Shown here in pieces: positions 26,276 to 39,660 of a DNA stretch of 64,000 bases (positions are counted from its first letter, which is position 1; every line of letters starts with the position of its first letter). The notes below the pieces were generated by a model that had not been told where the DNA came from, did no database searches, and saw only the letters and a list, made by a program, of their open reading frames with translations. This stretch comes from Onchocerca volvulus (lineage: Eukaryota > Nematoda > Chromadorea > Rhabditida > Onchocercidae): the NCBI GenBank assembly GCA_000499405.2, contig HG738138.1, forward strand, positions 23,341,097 to 23,405,096. The letters are read 5' to 3'. The position numbers and the translations under genes were made by a program.

Positions 26276-29200
26276 CTATGGAAAGAACTAAAAGCTGAAC
26301 AAAAATTAACAGATGGGAATTGTTTTGATCCAGAAAAAAAGGATTATTACATGTAATCAATTCATATAACTTAAACCAACCTATCGAAATCGTCCCTATA
26401 AAAGAAGTGACCTACGTGAAACATTTATGAAACTAAGCGTTAAAGGCGTTTCTTTTTTTGCATTTATTGATTGTTACCGATCACCCATAACCTGATCTAA
26501 ATGATCTATAGTCAAAACGTTTTCTTAACATTCCGATACCACATAATATAACAATGTAAACTAAATTTTATCTGAGTTTAATTAATACTTTTGTAAAAAA
26601 AAAGAAAAAAAAGAAAAGGAGTGAAATTACTATGACACCTAAATTGAGACATCGAAAATAAGTAATGTTTAAAATACAACATACTGATTGATTTACAAAT
26701 TTTATAGCTTTTGAATATTTGCCATTTTAAATAATTCAATTTGATTTAAGAAAATAGATAGATAAATCAGGTCAAAAATGTAACTGATAAACCGAAATGA
26801 TAATTTTTAAAATTTTGCTTCTTTTGAAACTTTAAAGAAGTAATTTGTTATAAAATATTTCAGTCCTAAATTAGGCTTTTGCATATATGGAATTAATTAC
26901 GAATTACACGACGGTGTCTTTATTTTTGATGAAAAATTATACTTCAATGATGAACAATCATACAATGATAGTGATATAACGATAAATGAATTTGAAAAAG
27001 CGGCAAAGCCTTTGTGTGATAAAATTGCTACTGATAGTGACGGAATTAAAAATGTGACATATTATTATGGTGCATGGGTTAGAGTAAGTTTATAAAACTT
27101 TTAAATTACACTTACTCTTATTTATCATGATTATATAATTCAGAATTAATAAATTAGCCAAGTTGAATTCAGTTTCACTAAATTACATAGTTGTGTGAGT
27201 TATAACTAATTAAATTAAACTTACTCATATATAATTTGATTCAACAACTCAAAAAAAAAAACTAGCTATTAAATTAAATTAATTATCGAAACTACAAATT
27301 ACAGTAAACTCAATATCGATTTTCCTTTTTTTTTCCTGGAAACATTGAGTTATTGAATCAAAGACCAAAAACTAAATATCAATTTAAGAATGATTTAAAA
27401 ATTAAATTCATTTTAAAACTCTACATATATCGTTGTAAAGGATGGTTTATGTATAAAACCCTAAAAATTATATATGATCATATGATTTGGCTTTATGACT
27501 GAATAAATTTATAAATTTTATATTTTAAATTACGGTATCTCTTATTTTGGAAATTAACAAAAGAAAAGGATTGTTTTGTAGACAAAAGCGAATAGCTACA
27601 AAGATATGTTCATGGGATGCTGTAAGTCATGTCAAGTATTAAGTAAATTAGAATGGCTTATCACATTGAAAGGACAATTAACAGCTCGAACGAAATTTGG
27701 TCTTATCAGACATGACACGTCGGTACATCGAGAGAAAATGAAATCATATTTTGACACGTTCTACTTCATGTTTCAACGAAATCTTGTCAATGTTCCGACA
27801 TGCGAATCGTCAACCTATGACCTTGTATGTCATTTGTTTCGTGCGCATTATTCTTTCAATATTCATACAATTATCTTAAGTGGTGGTTAATGAATGGATG
27901 AATATGAAATGAAGCTAATTATTAAAATGAATGGATCAATATTGAAAGGAGATTAAAGTGATTTTTGATGTGTTTACTGTTGACAGCTTCGAATATCTTA
28001 ATAATCTCATTTATCATCGAAATTCCCAATCCAATCAAAAAGTATCATTATAATTCAGGAAGTAAATGAAGCAGAACATATGTTATTAAAATATGTGAAG
28101 GAATAGATCTTTAATAATCTAACAAAATGAAATATTATTAAAGTTTAGAATGAATCTGAGAATTGAATTTAGAAATCTGAAACTTTATTCAAACTTCAAT
28201 TAATACAGTTAGAAATGCTAAAAAGAGCTTATCTCTTTTTTGCAACTAAAAATTCATTTTTCTTATCCAGATGTAATGTATCGTTTTAGATTCCTGTATC
28301 ACTTGGTAATTCCGTTGGATTTGCGGGTGCTGTCGATAGATTAGACTGGGAAAGTTTGTTCTTACGTACCACGGCGCCAGCACGTCAAACAGTTAACTAT
28401 TCAGGATGGTACACGTCCGCTATTGCTAACACGTACAAAAAGAATCACTGTATGAATTCATATTCATCTGAAGTTAGTTTTAGAGATTATTTAACAAAAA
28501 TATGCATATTCAATAATGGATTTTTCAAGAAAACAAACTTCGACAAAAACGTGGTGATACTGTAACGTGTTCCACGTGATAATACTGTGACGTGTTGCAC
28601 TTTTTAGACTAAAACTGTATGTCTCATATATGTCTTATCGACAAAATATTATGGCTATGAATGTTGTTGTTATGGTAGCAAAATTCCACAATGTCAAGGT
28701 TCCTGAATATTCTCAAATTGCTACTTTTTGAAATTATTTTAATTCTGACTGCATTAGCATAAGCGATAATGTTGAGCAAAAACAGTTTTAAAATGAAAAT
28801 GTGATGGAATTTCTTATGAACATCCCGTAACTTGACGTAATTTCCACGCAATACACGTTTGAAACAGATGTTATCCTTAAACATATTATATACCAATCAT
28901 TTCCATCGTTCTTTCTGCTAACGAAAACTTTCATTCATGAAAAAAAAAATTTTTTTTATTGCAGAACGAATAAGAGATGCAATAATAATTGGTCGAAGTG
29001 TCGGTGTATTTCGTGGATGGAAAATAGCTTGTATCATTGATGAGGATAGTATTGGTAATGGGTCAAAGGTTAATTTTACCACTGATGGAATAGAATTTAA
29101 AGGCGATGTGCACACTTTACTCTTTGGGATGGAACGAGAGGTAATTAAGTTCATTTTCTCATAGTGTTGCAAAAATACAATGTTTAAATTTTCGCTGTTT

Positions 29201-32200
29201 CAAAATAATCTTTTATTGTCAGAGAAGAATGAAGTGTTCATTGAAATTTATTAAACTTATTTCAAATTTCATTCCTTCCACAAGTAATTTTTCTTCCGAT
29301 CATTCGATCATATTTTTTGCTATGAAAGCTATAATTTGTTTGCAGTTTTGTGAACTTCATCTGAAATTGAATGATAAAAAGCAGACAAATGTTTCTTTCA
29401 ATAGTGATCACATTATGAAAAAACATGCCTTATCATATCAGAAAGCAGCAAAAGCTACTGAAGAAATAGCGATTTCGGATAACAAATTGCGTCAGAAACA
29501 TTTAGCGATGGTATGATTCTAATGATAATATTTTTTAAAGATATGGATTTTTTCAGGCATTAAATTAACAAACACACTGAACAATTCCGATACTAAAACA
29601 TTAGTATTAACAGTAAAATGTTATGAAGGATAGTATGAAACAAATAATCATAGCATTGATATATTGAATAGTATGAAGAGAATAAATTGCTTATATTCAT
29701 TTTAAATTAATATAGATTAGAAATATTTATTTACGTTTTAAATTAATGTAGTTGCAAAAAAATATTTGCTTATTTATATTAATTATTTTAAATTGACTAC
29801 CATAGTTGAATAATTTTCTTCCTTTTTTCTGAATTTCAAAGAAACCAAAGAATGTCATTGTGATTGAATTTTTTTTTTCTTTTGAATTTCGATATTTTGT
29901 CAGATTTTTATCATAATTTCAGGCTAATCAGTCTGCTTTACCTTTCTCAGATAATACGGTCAAGTATGAAATGAAAGGAATGAATTATCATCAAAAATTA
30001 ATTCAACAATATATAAATGCTACCAGTTCGCTTCAATGTCATAATATAAGCAATTGGGATGCCCGAGCTAATGATATTTTACGATTTAATTGCGCACAAC
30101 TTCTACGTACGTCATTTTTTCGTTTTTTCACGTCATTTTTCCTTTTCTTTCAAAATTTAAGCCTAAAATGATCAAAGCATTTGATTCATTTATTTGTTCT
30201 CATCCAATCTTTGAAATAATTTGTCCAAAGAAGAATATATTGTAAGATGACTTTTTAAAAATTTGAAATTTTGAACTAATTTTTTTCCTTTGCAATATGA
30301 TTTTCCATTGATATTTTCATTCGATAAAACTTTAAAATTACTCTCTCCTTATTTATAGCTTTGGATGCTCAATGTCCTTTCAGTAGTTCGAGAACTTCTG
30401 AAAATCAACACATCAAATGTTGCTGTGGTCATCGTTCATTTTGCAATTACAATGTTTGTTTGGCCTTTCAGTATTTTATTTTTTCCGTTTTTCTTTTTTT
30501 TTTTTTTTGGATGAATTCTTTGTCTTTGATCTCTTGAGAAATTCTCGTGCAAATTGTAGGAAAATGAAATTGGAAATAAAATTGTGCATGTTTTTCAAAT
30601 AATAACACTGTGATAAAACTATCTAACTAAAGTTCAATTTCTAGGAAATAGTCAACAGTATTTAGACAGTTTTCAGAAAGAAGTTAATAATAAATATTAT
30701 TCTTTAACTTGAAATATAGAAAAAAAAATTTGATCTGCTTTTTTTATTTCAATGTTCAATTCATTCCGAACCTTCCCAAATGACTGGTGATAACATTTTG
30801 ATAATATTTGGCAATTGTTATTCCTTTTCTTATATATTGCAAGGAAATGCATCTTATGGCTAAGGTATATTTTAGATTGATATGATAAAGCGTGCAGAAG
30901 CAAAATCAATTCCTAATTTATGTGAATACAATAACGAATATCAATATTTGTTGCACGACTATTTTTATCCGGCTAAACCAAATTCTACTCATTCATGCTT
31001 ATTGCATTTCGTTTCCGAAAATGCTCTTCAAGATATGAATCCTCATCTTCCCAGGGAAAATTCTGTTATCTTTTTTTTGCCAGGTATATTTGATTCTAAC
31101 ATTTAATAATTACTAATTTATTCGCTTATTGTTTGCTTCATATTGGTCTCATATTAACATATTCTAATGTTATTATTTCTTAAAATTATCAAAAATTTTT
31201 CTTCATTTTTTATTCCTTTAGGTTCTGCTATACAACCAATTGATTTTTCGTACGCATTGCTAAAACCTAATGAATGTGATTTTCTCGATGTTGATGTTAG
31301 TTGAAAATTTAGTTTTTTATTTTTTACATAAGTCAGAATAAAAAATTTATAAATAATGCATATTTACCAAGTTATAGCTAGTTTTCTTTTTTTTTGAAAA
31401 AAGAATTTACATTTTAGCGCTTCGATACTAATATTTCATGTTAATTGTAAATTCTATTTTACAGTTGAAATATGATTATCTTCGAACTCGTTATTGCTAT
31501 AATTCAACCGCTTTACTGCAGTATCTTGATACGAGATTCATGCCGATGAGATTATTTGCATGTAGATGTGTAACGAAGCCAGGAGAAATACCTTGTGATA
31601 GTCTTTTGAAGCAAAGCATCGCCGAAAAAGCAAAAGCTTCAGTAAGAAAAGTTTCATTTTCTCTTTCTCAATAGATAAGAAAGCGCCTAATTTTTGGCCT
31701 TTTTTGATCATTTTTTCAGATAAAGTTTGACATAGTTTGAAAATAAAATTTTGAAACGATTTTTATCGCTAGAATTCCACTGCTTTCATGCAAATTCTAG
31801 GTGAGAGCATAAGAACAATGCTTACATGTTATGTTGACATGGAGATGCATAAATATGTGCAATCATCTCACAATTATACATTTATGTAGCGCGGAAAATT
31901 GTTCAGCTATTCTTAGCAAATGTTGGAGAAAAAATTCTGATCGAACTGTAGTTTGGATTGGAGACTGCTTCTTGCTATTATGACTTGGCTAGGTCAGCAA
32001 TAAGCTTTATTGGTTTATACAATATTATACACAATATTGCGCTCACACAATAGTAAGAATCAAATGAACAACAGACCGTAAATATAAAAAATACAAATAG
32101 TCCGTTTGAATGCTCACTACGTTGTCGTACTTTCCTTTTGCGACTGTCGTTCTCTTTCCGCTCCACCACTGCTGTTGTTCCTGCTGAATTGTCGCTCGCA

Positions 32201-35200
32201 TTGTTGTTGAAATCGCCTTCCAAAATTGAATTGGAACTAAATTGCCGCTGAAATGATGTTGAAAAAAAGAAAAAAAAAACTGCTTTTGAAGGAATTGTCT
32301 CCAATTGAAGGAACTGATGTCGAAAAGACTGACTCCAAAAGCTTCTTTTTATATAGATAATCCTTGGTTTTAATAGTGGTCGGTGGATTGCAACACATTC
32401 ATCAAAGATTATATATGAGAACTAAGAATATGACGGACAATTCTCACAAGCTTCAGTTCTTGTAGCATTCCTGACATTAACATCTCAATATTTCATACGA
32501 TACTCGTAAGCTCTCTTGGCAAATCAGAATATTGAGAGAACAAAGACCTTTGTGCCCAGATACAGATAAGCGACTCATTTGCCTGAGAAATATTGCAAAT
32601 TTCCCTGCACAGATTACTTAGATTATTTCGATTTCACCGACAGCAAAATCATTTTTGCAACGAATAATTTTCATCTCAAACTTTCCATCATTATATTTAT
32701 TGGCTTCAGATGGAAGCCACAGTAATTAAGGCCTTAGTTGATCGAATCCATTAATACCCAAGGTCATAGTATCCAAGCTTGTAATAGTCAACTAATTAAA
32801 ATTGATATAATATCATAATTAGTTGCATGAATAGAGTGCTTTCACGACATATGCAGAAAAATAGAATTATTTTCGGGAATGAGTGCATCTCAGAAAAATC
32901 CATCAATTAAATGAATTGAATTAATAAGAAAAGATAAATGAATAAATTAGCAATAAATGCAGCTAACTGCAATATTCATGGAAGTTTCTTTATCAAAATA
33001 TTTCATAATTATTGAAATAAAAAAAAAAATCCTTTTTATTGTGAATTTTTTTCTAGAAAACACTCAAATATTCACCAGTGGCTCGTATTGTTGATGAGTA
33101 TTTGATTAAAATGAAAGATCATGCTGAACTAAAATGTAGGATAATAGGAGGAAGATTGGGAAAGTAGATTTATCAAAAACTGAGTATGGAAATAGTGGGA
33201 TATTACTGGCATCTTAAATGTAAAATTGGCTATTAAGTTTTTTAGTTCAATCTTTTCGTTGATTAATTCGTAGTCTAAGTATTTATTTTTTTTATCAATA
33301 TCAAATTTTTAAAATAATATTACCCTGCTATGCCTAAATATCTTCCAATTATTCTTGTGGATGAAGTATTCGGAAATAATTTTATTAGATAATATCGATT
33401 TCAATTTACAAAATTTCGCTTAAGAAACGAAAATATTATTGTGCGGTATACGATAAGCAATATACACTGTTATTCAATCAGAAGCCGGAACTTAAAGTGA
33501 ATGACCTTTCACCTTATTGTACAACGATGATAGAATTCAAAAGAATTGGCGACAGTTAGTTATTTTTCTTTTTCTCTTTTTTTTTTTTTTTTTTTATTTT
33601 TAAGCCTTTTAAATAAATCTCTTTAGAGTGGAAAATATAATTTTCTTAGGTGTATTTTATGCCTTAAACTAATTTCAAACTTTTTTCTCATAGTTCTTCG
33701 AAAGCACTCAAACTTTTGAAAAATTAAAATTAGTTAATAAATGATATCAAAATATGATATATCTGTTGAACTTGCGAATTTAGAAATCGGACGTTTGTAT
33801 GACAAGAAAAATTTATATTTTGGCATTTTGAAATAGTCAAAACCGTATTCTTTCAAAAATAAAAATTATCAAATTCTTGCAGTAATGCATAACTTAATTT
33901 CCTATAGTAAATATCATAATATGTATCAGAATTACTGTTTTTTGATGAAATTCTTATAAAATTAATTACTTTATTGTCAAATTCTCTTAAATTTAAATAA
34001 TATCCTTATTTCTCTTATTAATTTGTACTGAATGAGCAAATTCTTTATTTTTCCTTTTAAAAAAAAGCAATTTTATCAATTTTTACAGATTTTTATTATG
34101 CATTCAGCGGAAATATGGCACGTAGAGTTATTATAAATAGAATAAAATTTAAATTGGCAATGATTCCATATACGATGTACAAATTGTAAGCTTTTTTTCC
34201 ATACTAATTTAATTATTTCGATGATTCGATTCTTTTAAATACATTATCACTCTGATAACATATTATCAATCATTATAGAATCTTCTATTATGTAATCAGA
34301 TCTTTAATGACAAATCAATTTCCAATTGATCAGTATAATACATTCTTTCCATATATTCAAAAATTTATCATATATTTTAAACTTCATTTGATAACAACAA
34401 TAGATAGCCGGAATGTTTGTTGTATTAATTTTTGACTAGAATTAAAATGCATAAAATTGAATTGAACTTAATCTTAATTAATTTGAATTAAATTTAATTT
34501 TAACCAAAAAATGAATGAATCATTACTAATTTTGATCTCAATTATTGCGTGAAATTAAATATAAAATGTGAATTATAGATCAGGTGAAAATACAGAACTA
34601 TGCATGCATTTGATAGTTGGAGAACTGATTTTATGTATTTGTCGCAATAACTATGAGAATCGAAAAAGGCCGTGCAATTTGAATTCTTATGAAAAAAGCA
34701 AAGCTTTAGAACTTGCTATTTATGAATGGAACTTACCCAGAGTATGCATTCCAATTCCTTTATTTGAATCAATCATTTTTACTCTGATAAGACATCTGAT
34801 ATTCTAATCAAGCAATTAGTAAATTTAAGCTTTTATGAATTTACTTATCAATTTTTATTTTTGTATGCTGTTAAAATAAAATAAAAAAATGAGAAAAAAT
34901 TTAATGAAAAATGTATAATATTCATAAAACAACAATAAAATTTTTTTAAGTAAAAAATATAATTTAATTATAAAAGCATAAAAAATACAGAAATAAAAAT
35001 GTGTTTTATCAATACCAAATTTCTGATAGCAAAACTTGAACTGAAATCTTGTCATGATGCAAGAAACAATTGTTATTTTTCATTGATAATATGAATTTAA
35101 AATAATCATTGATCGGTGATCGATAGTTCCTACTCAATTTGCTGAAATCTCAAATAATAATAATAATGTTTTTTTGTGTTTTCAAGACCAGAAAAGTGTT

Positions 35201-36468
35201 TCCAAACGCACTTGCAACATATACAACAACTAAAAAGCCAGACTTCTGTTTCTCTAAAAGTATTTCAAGTACTATCATTATTGATAGTAAGTTTTCGAAT
35301 TTTATTAATTAAAAATTTGACAAAATTCTATCTGAAATATTTGAACGATTTGTCAAAAGAATGCTGCAAAACATTTCTTCGCAAAGTACTATTAATTTAA
35401 TTTTTTTATTAACTCTTAAATAAATAAATAAAATAGTGGTATTCCGCAATTAAAGTAATGGCTTTTGCTAGCATGAAATTAAAAATTAATGTTTTTTTTA
35501 AAAAAAAAAGTGCAAGTCTTGTCTAGTATATTAATCGTATCATTTCTTAATTAACTGATTCAAAAGAAAGTCTAAATTTCCTTTTTCCTAAAACTTTTGA
35601 AATTTTACATTTTACAGGTGACCAAAGAGAAACAATGATAAAAAGTGCATGTGTAAAGAAAACATCAACATTTACAGGAGAAAAAAGTAGACGTTAAATT
35701 ATTTTTTTTTCAAAAGAAAATAATTTCAGCAAAATTTTGCATAAATATTAATTAATTTCAACCATTTTCCATAATTAAGTTTCCATCATAAAATTTTCGC
35801 AGCATCATTAAACTAACTGATAAATTTATTGAACAAATTCATAAGTTTATACATAATTGAATTTTAATAATCAAGAAATATTTAATCAACAAGTATTTGG
35901 TTTGTGTCGTAACCTTGCAGAAAACAAATTTCTTAAAATCTCTTGCCTTTTTCTAATCCTTATTTTTGATCATTACATTATTTTGACTTATTAGCAACTA
36001 ATTAATTACTCACATACTTTTATTTTAATTTAAAACCAATTAGTTATTCAGATAAATTTATTTTGACTTCACTAAATATTAATTAAGAATTCAGATGATT
36101 TGAATTATCTATAATTTAGCTAATAAATAACCAAAAATTTCCGCTTTCAAGTTTCATGTTTTCAAGATTATGTATCGGTCAACCTCATTTACCTATTGTA
36201 TAGACATGTCTTTACCCATCTTATAAGTGAAGAAATGTCAAAAAGTTCGATTTATCAAACTTTACTATATTTAGGTAAAAATCTAATCTGCTCCGAAAAA
36301 TTGTTTTATGAAGAATGCGGCATAATATCAGAATCCAATCCAACAGATGATTTTGATGAGGAAACTATCGTTTGTTGCTGTGATGATAATTGTGATTCGA
36401 TTGGTTTGCAGTTGCATGATATCCAGATTGATATACGATTGTTAATGGAAAGTGATAAATTTATATAA
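26276..36468 (+). CDS. Large cysteine-rich multi-module protein, N-terminus not found
   Basis: Exons: 26276-26352, 26864-27083, 27582-27824, 28290-28472, 28608-28698, 28965-29140, 29346-29510, 29923-30106, 30359-30453, 30876-31083, 31222-31295, 31465-31641, 33389-33554, 34089-34185, 34579-34741, 35187-35286, 35618-35686, 36167-36468. All junctions agree in phase and give about 929 aa. Five cysteine clusters recur: YECCCYGSKIPQC, IKCCCGHRSFC, ACRCVTKPGEIPC, CICRNNYENRKRPC and VCCCDDNCD, each ending a module of roughly 120-200 aa that opens with spaced single cysteines (for example GNCFDPEKKDYY, NLCEYNN, YYCAVYD, DFCFSKS). This resembles secreted disulfide-rich worm modules such as the ET type (CCC...CN), but sequence identity is not obvious. 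Uncertain points: the missing start and signal peptide, the 33389 and 36167 acceptors, and whether one or two genes are involved. Confidence 0.7.
28551..28600. repeat. 25-bp tandem duplication
   Basis: Two adjacent copies of a unit like CGTGATAATACTGTGACGTG sit just before the splice acceptor of the 28608 exon of the cysteine-rich gene. Confidence 0.8.
31642..33056. other. Long intron with inserted repeat
   Basis: Intron between the 31465 exon and the next coding exon. It holds a GC-richer minus-strand open frame (31978-32304) of low-complexity type and the dispersed repeat at 32338-32600, suggesting an old insertion. Confidence 0.5.
32338..32600. repeat. Dispersed repeat, copy 2
   Basis: Diverged relative of 2228-2420, matching best at about 32532-32595 (GACTCATTTG, CTGAGAAATATT). 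It may be part of a longer inserted element covering about 31800-32600, possibly an old LTR, but no ends were identified. Confidence 0.6.
33057..33167 (+). CDS. Alternative 3' terminal exon of the cysteine-rich gene
   Basis: After a TTTTTTTCTAG acceptor there are 36 codons, starting KTLKYSPVARIVDEYLIKMK, then TAG. The exon begins in phase 0, as does the exon at 33389, so the upstream exon (ending 31641) could join to either. Used as an end, it would give a shorter isoform lacking the last two cysteine modules. Confidence 0.45.
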   Translation, partial: KTLKYSPVARIVDEYLIKMKDHAELKCRIIGGRLGK

Positions 36469-36484
36469 ATTTGGAATTTGTATT

Positions 36485-36509
36485 AATAAATAAAATATTA
36501 ATAAAATTA
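36485..36509 (+). promoter_or_regulatory. Probable polyadenylation signals
   Basis: AATAAA-like hexamers cluster just after the stop codon at 36468 and before the next gene. Confidence 0.5.
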
Positions 36510-36817
36510 ATAAAAATGCTAAACATTGTATATAATTTTTTCTTTTTTTAATGATTAAAACGGAAATTTTCGATAAAAGTTTGTGAAAATATTGTTTATC
36601 AATTATCATTGCATGAAATATGCGACAAAAGGCTGGATCAATTTAAGCATCATTATATAATTACACGCAAATTTTTGGCGTAAGTGGCGTGATAATTAGA
36701 ATATTACTCGCGTAAGAGCACAATGCTCATTAAATCTTAAATGCTCATCATTTAATCATTCATTGTCATTTGCAATTTCATTCTGATTGGTTCGTTCAAC
36801 AGTTCGCTGTTCAAGCA

Positions 36818-39175
36818 ATGGGTAAAAGTGTTGTTAAATTTCATCTTTCAATTTTCATTATTTTTCTAATTTCTTGTGAATTTTAATCAATTATTTAGAA
36901 AGCTATAAAAGTGTTCCGAAGATTGAAGCAGGCGGTATTTCAAGGGAAAGGTAAAGTTGTAACTTTTTGAAAACCTTTTGAATTTATGATGAAATCAAAG
37001 TTGCGACTTCATTAATTAATTATTATGGTTAATGAAGCATTTGATGACTTTCAGTTTCGATTTTCAGCAGTCAATTGCTATAATTAATGAAGTATTTGAT
37101 CTTTGAATATTAATGCAATTGTTGAAAGAAAAGAGAGGAACGGAGGGAAGAACGGAAGAAAAATATTTCCCAAGATGCCAAATATTCAGAAAAACGATTA
37201 TTTTAAAAAGCATTTAAATTCAATCAATTTTTCGTGCTTTTTTCATAGCACAAACAATAATGCAACACAAATGATGCCTTGCCGCCTGGTGGTTATGCGA
37301 CATGGTGAGCGAATTGATGACCTTTTTCCGGATTGGATTCGTAAATCTACATCATCCGGATCGTATCAAGCTTTCGATTTGAATATGGTAATAAGCTATG
37401 CAAATCATTATTTTCATCATAATATACTTTCTGATTTTGATTTTAGAAGTATTTATTTCCACTTTCTTTAACAGTGAAGGAAGCGTTAATTAATGAAAAG
37501 ATGTTAGTACAATGTAAGAATAAATTTTTGCTCGATAAATTAAATACACATTGTTTTGAAAAATTAAAATGTTTTGAAAAATTAAAAAAAAAAATTTTTT
37601 TTTTAGCCTCTTGCTCTTCCGAAACTGAAACGACCATTCAAATATTACGAAGGTGATACGATAATTTCGGAAATGGGCTTTGTGCTTGCAGAAATGGTTG
37701 GTAGAGGATTACTTGTTAATAAATCGATACCAGGTCTGGCAACTTCTTGATTTTCTCAAATTTTAAGAATAGGAAAATGCTATTGCATCTATGAATATTT
37801 TGAAATAAAGGAAGATTTTTAGTTAAAGGATGGAGGATAAAAAGGTCAAAAACTGATGATTTACAATTTATAAGTTCCAGCTTGTCTGAAAACATAAACA
37901 GGTTGATTATATATGAATATAACATATAGTTTTGCGAATGTGAATTTAAATTATTAAATTATACAATTACTAGTATTAAATTATTTGGTCTTCAATGCAT
38001 TGTCTTTTCTGTTTTACCATTAAGATGGCAGTACAAAAATATTTTTAATTATCTCTAATCTATTTTAATTATTCTTAATCTCTTATATACAACCTGATGA
38101 CTAATTCAATTCAATTTTAAATTTTTATAAACTGCAAAATTTTCAGACATTATTTATACATCGCCAGCATTACGTTGTGTGCAAACGGCACACTCAGCGC
38201 TAAAAGCAATGTCTAAAGAGAATGAAATTAAAATTCGCATCGAACCGGCACTTTTCGAATTTACTGATCTTCATCCAAAAGGACAGCCGAAATTCGCAAC
38301 ACCTGAAGAGTTTTTCGAAGCTAATTTCAATATTGATATTGATTATGTACCAGTCACAACAATGGATAATGTGAGAGATCATTGAATTTCCGATGGTAAA
38401 CTGAAAGAGTAAATGATTGATTTCTATAAGTGTTAAATTAATTTTTCCAAAACAAGGAACAATTCATTATTATAAATGACTGATTAATGCTCAAATTATT
38501 GCTGCGTTATAACAAGAAAATTTATTCGATTGTATATAATAACATTGATTGATATTATTATATATAATCGAAGAATAATCAGTGCGTAATCAATCGTCCA
38601 ATGATGGGAATGGCAATAATCGTAGCATTCCAAAACTTTATTTCGTTGGATAGATTATGTAACTAAACAATTTGAATATTACATTTCAAATTATAGATTT
38701 GGAAAAAGAATGAAACGATCGAAATGTATAGTAAACGTGTGCAAAATCTGCTACAAACATTAGCCAAAACACTCGAATGGAGTAAACGAACTGATGGCGC
38801 TTTAATTTTGGTAAATTTGTTGAAACTATTGGGAAAGTTATAATTGAAAAAAATAAAAATAAAAACAGTTATTATCCAATTAGGCAATTTAGAGATTCCA
38901 ATTTAAAATCAATATGAACCATTTAAATTCAGGTTGTTGGACATGCATCAACAGTAGATTTAGCAATCGGTGCATTTCGGGAACCACCGCGAACACTTCT
39001 TGCTCGAGAATTAATCAACCAAGGAGCGAAATTCCCTTACTGCTGTACAGCAATTATTGATCGGACAGATGATGGTAGATGGTTATACAATGAAGATGCT
39101 TTGCCACCTATTACTTATATGAATTTTAGTTCGAAAATTAATCGAGATTTCGCCATGCGCGAACAACTTATATAA
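36818..39175 (+). CDS. Histidine phosphatase superfamily protein (UBASH3/Sts-like branch)
   Basis: Phosphohydrolase using a phosphohistidine intermediate. Seven exons (36818-36821, 36899-36950, 37249-37387, 37607-37733, 38147-38370, 38697-38810, 38933-39175) give 300 aa. The first coding exon holds only ATG G. The catalytic motif RHGER lies at residues 36-40, the second-half Arg in TSPALRCVQTA near 117, and the second His in VVGHAST at 224. A single phosphatase domain with no UBA or SH3 part is present, as in worm phosphoglycerate-mutase-like proteins. RLVVMRHGERID...DW resembles the Sts-1 phosphatase domain. Substrate unknown. It starts 350 bp after the cysteine-rich gene on the same strand; a GTTCAACAG acceptor before the ATG would allow trans-splicing from an operon. 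Confidence 0.9.
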
Positions 39176-39660
39176 AAATTCAGAGAACTCAGAAAAGTCC
39201 CGAACGTTACTTAGTCTTCAGTTCTTATAAAGATAATCTAACAAAATAAAGAGAACCGATGGAGACCTATATTACCGCTTATCAATATCAAGAAATGTAT
39301 AAAATGTTGATTTCAATCTTGACATTAATCAGAGTATACTCTATCAAGCATGAAAACTGATAAAATAAGGCCTACGACATGAGAAATGAGAAGCTGTTCT
39401 ATTTTAATTGATTTACTGATTTAAACAAAATTGATTTAAGTATCCTAATATTCTAATAGTAATTTCTAATATTACGCTTCACTTAGTGCGTATTATTATA
39501 GTACTGCCTAAAACTTTGGTGTTTAAAAAATGCATAATAAATTCATGATTAGTGTCAACAGAAAATTTATTTTGATAATTTATATAACAATCAAATACAC
39601 TATAAGAAGTGTTAACCAATAATAATGACATTAAAACAAAAGAAAAAGCTATTCTCAACT
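39176..39660. other. Convergent 3' intergenic spacer
   Basis: Separates the ends of the phosphatase gene (plus) and rpl-2 (minus). It holds AATAAA-type signals on both strands (for example about 39245 plus and 39568 minus). No coding frame was recognised. Confidence 0.6.

Noticed and set aside
28624..28896. Minus-strand 90-codon frame
   Set aside because: It overlaps the 28608-28698 exon of the cysteine-rich gene, which has a phase-matched acceptor and donor and a CCC cluster.
31978..32304. Minus-strand 108-codon frame
   Set aside because: Low-complexity Ser/Arg/Asn sequence within repeat DNA in an intron; no conserved motif.
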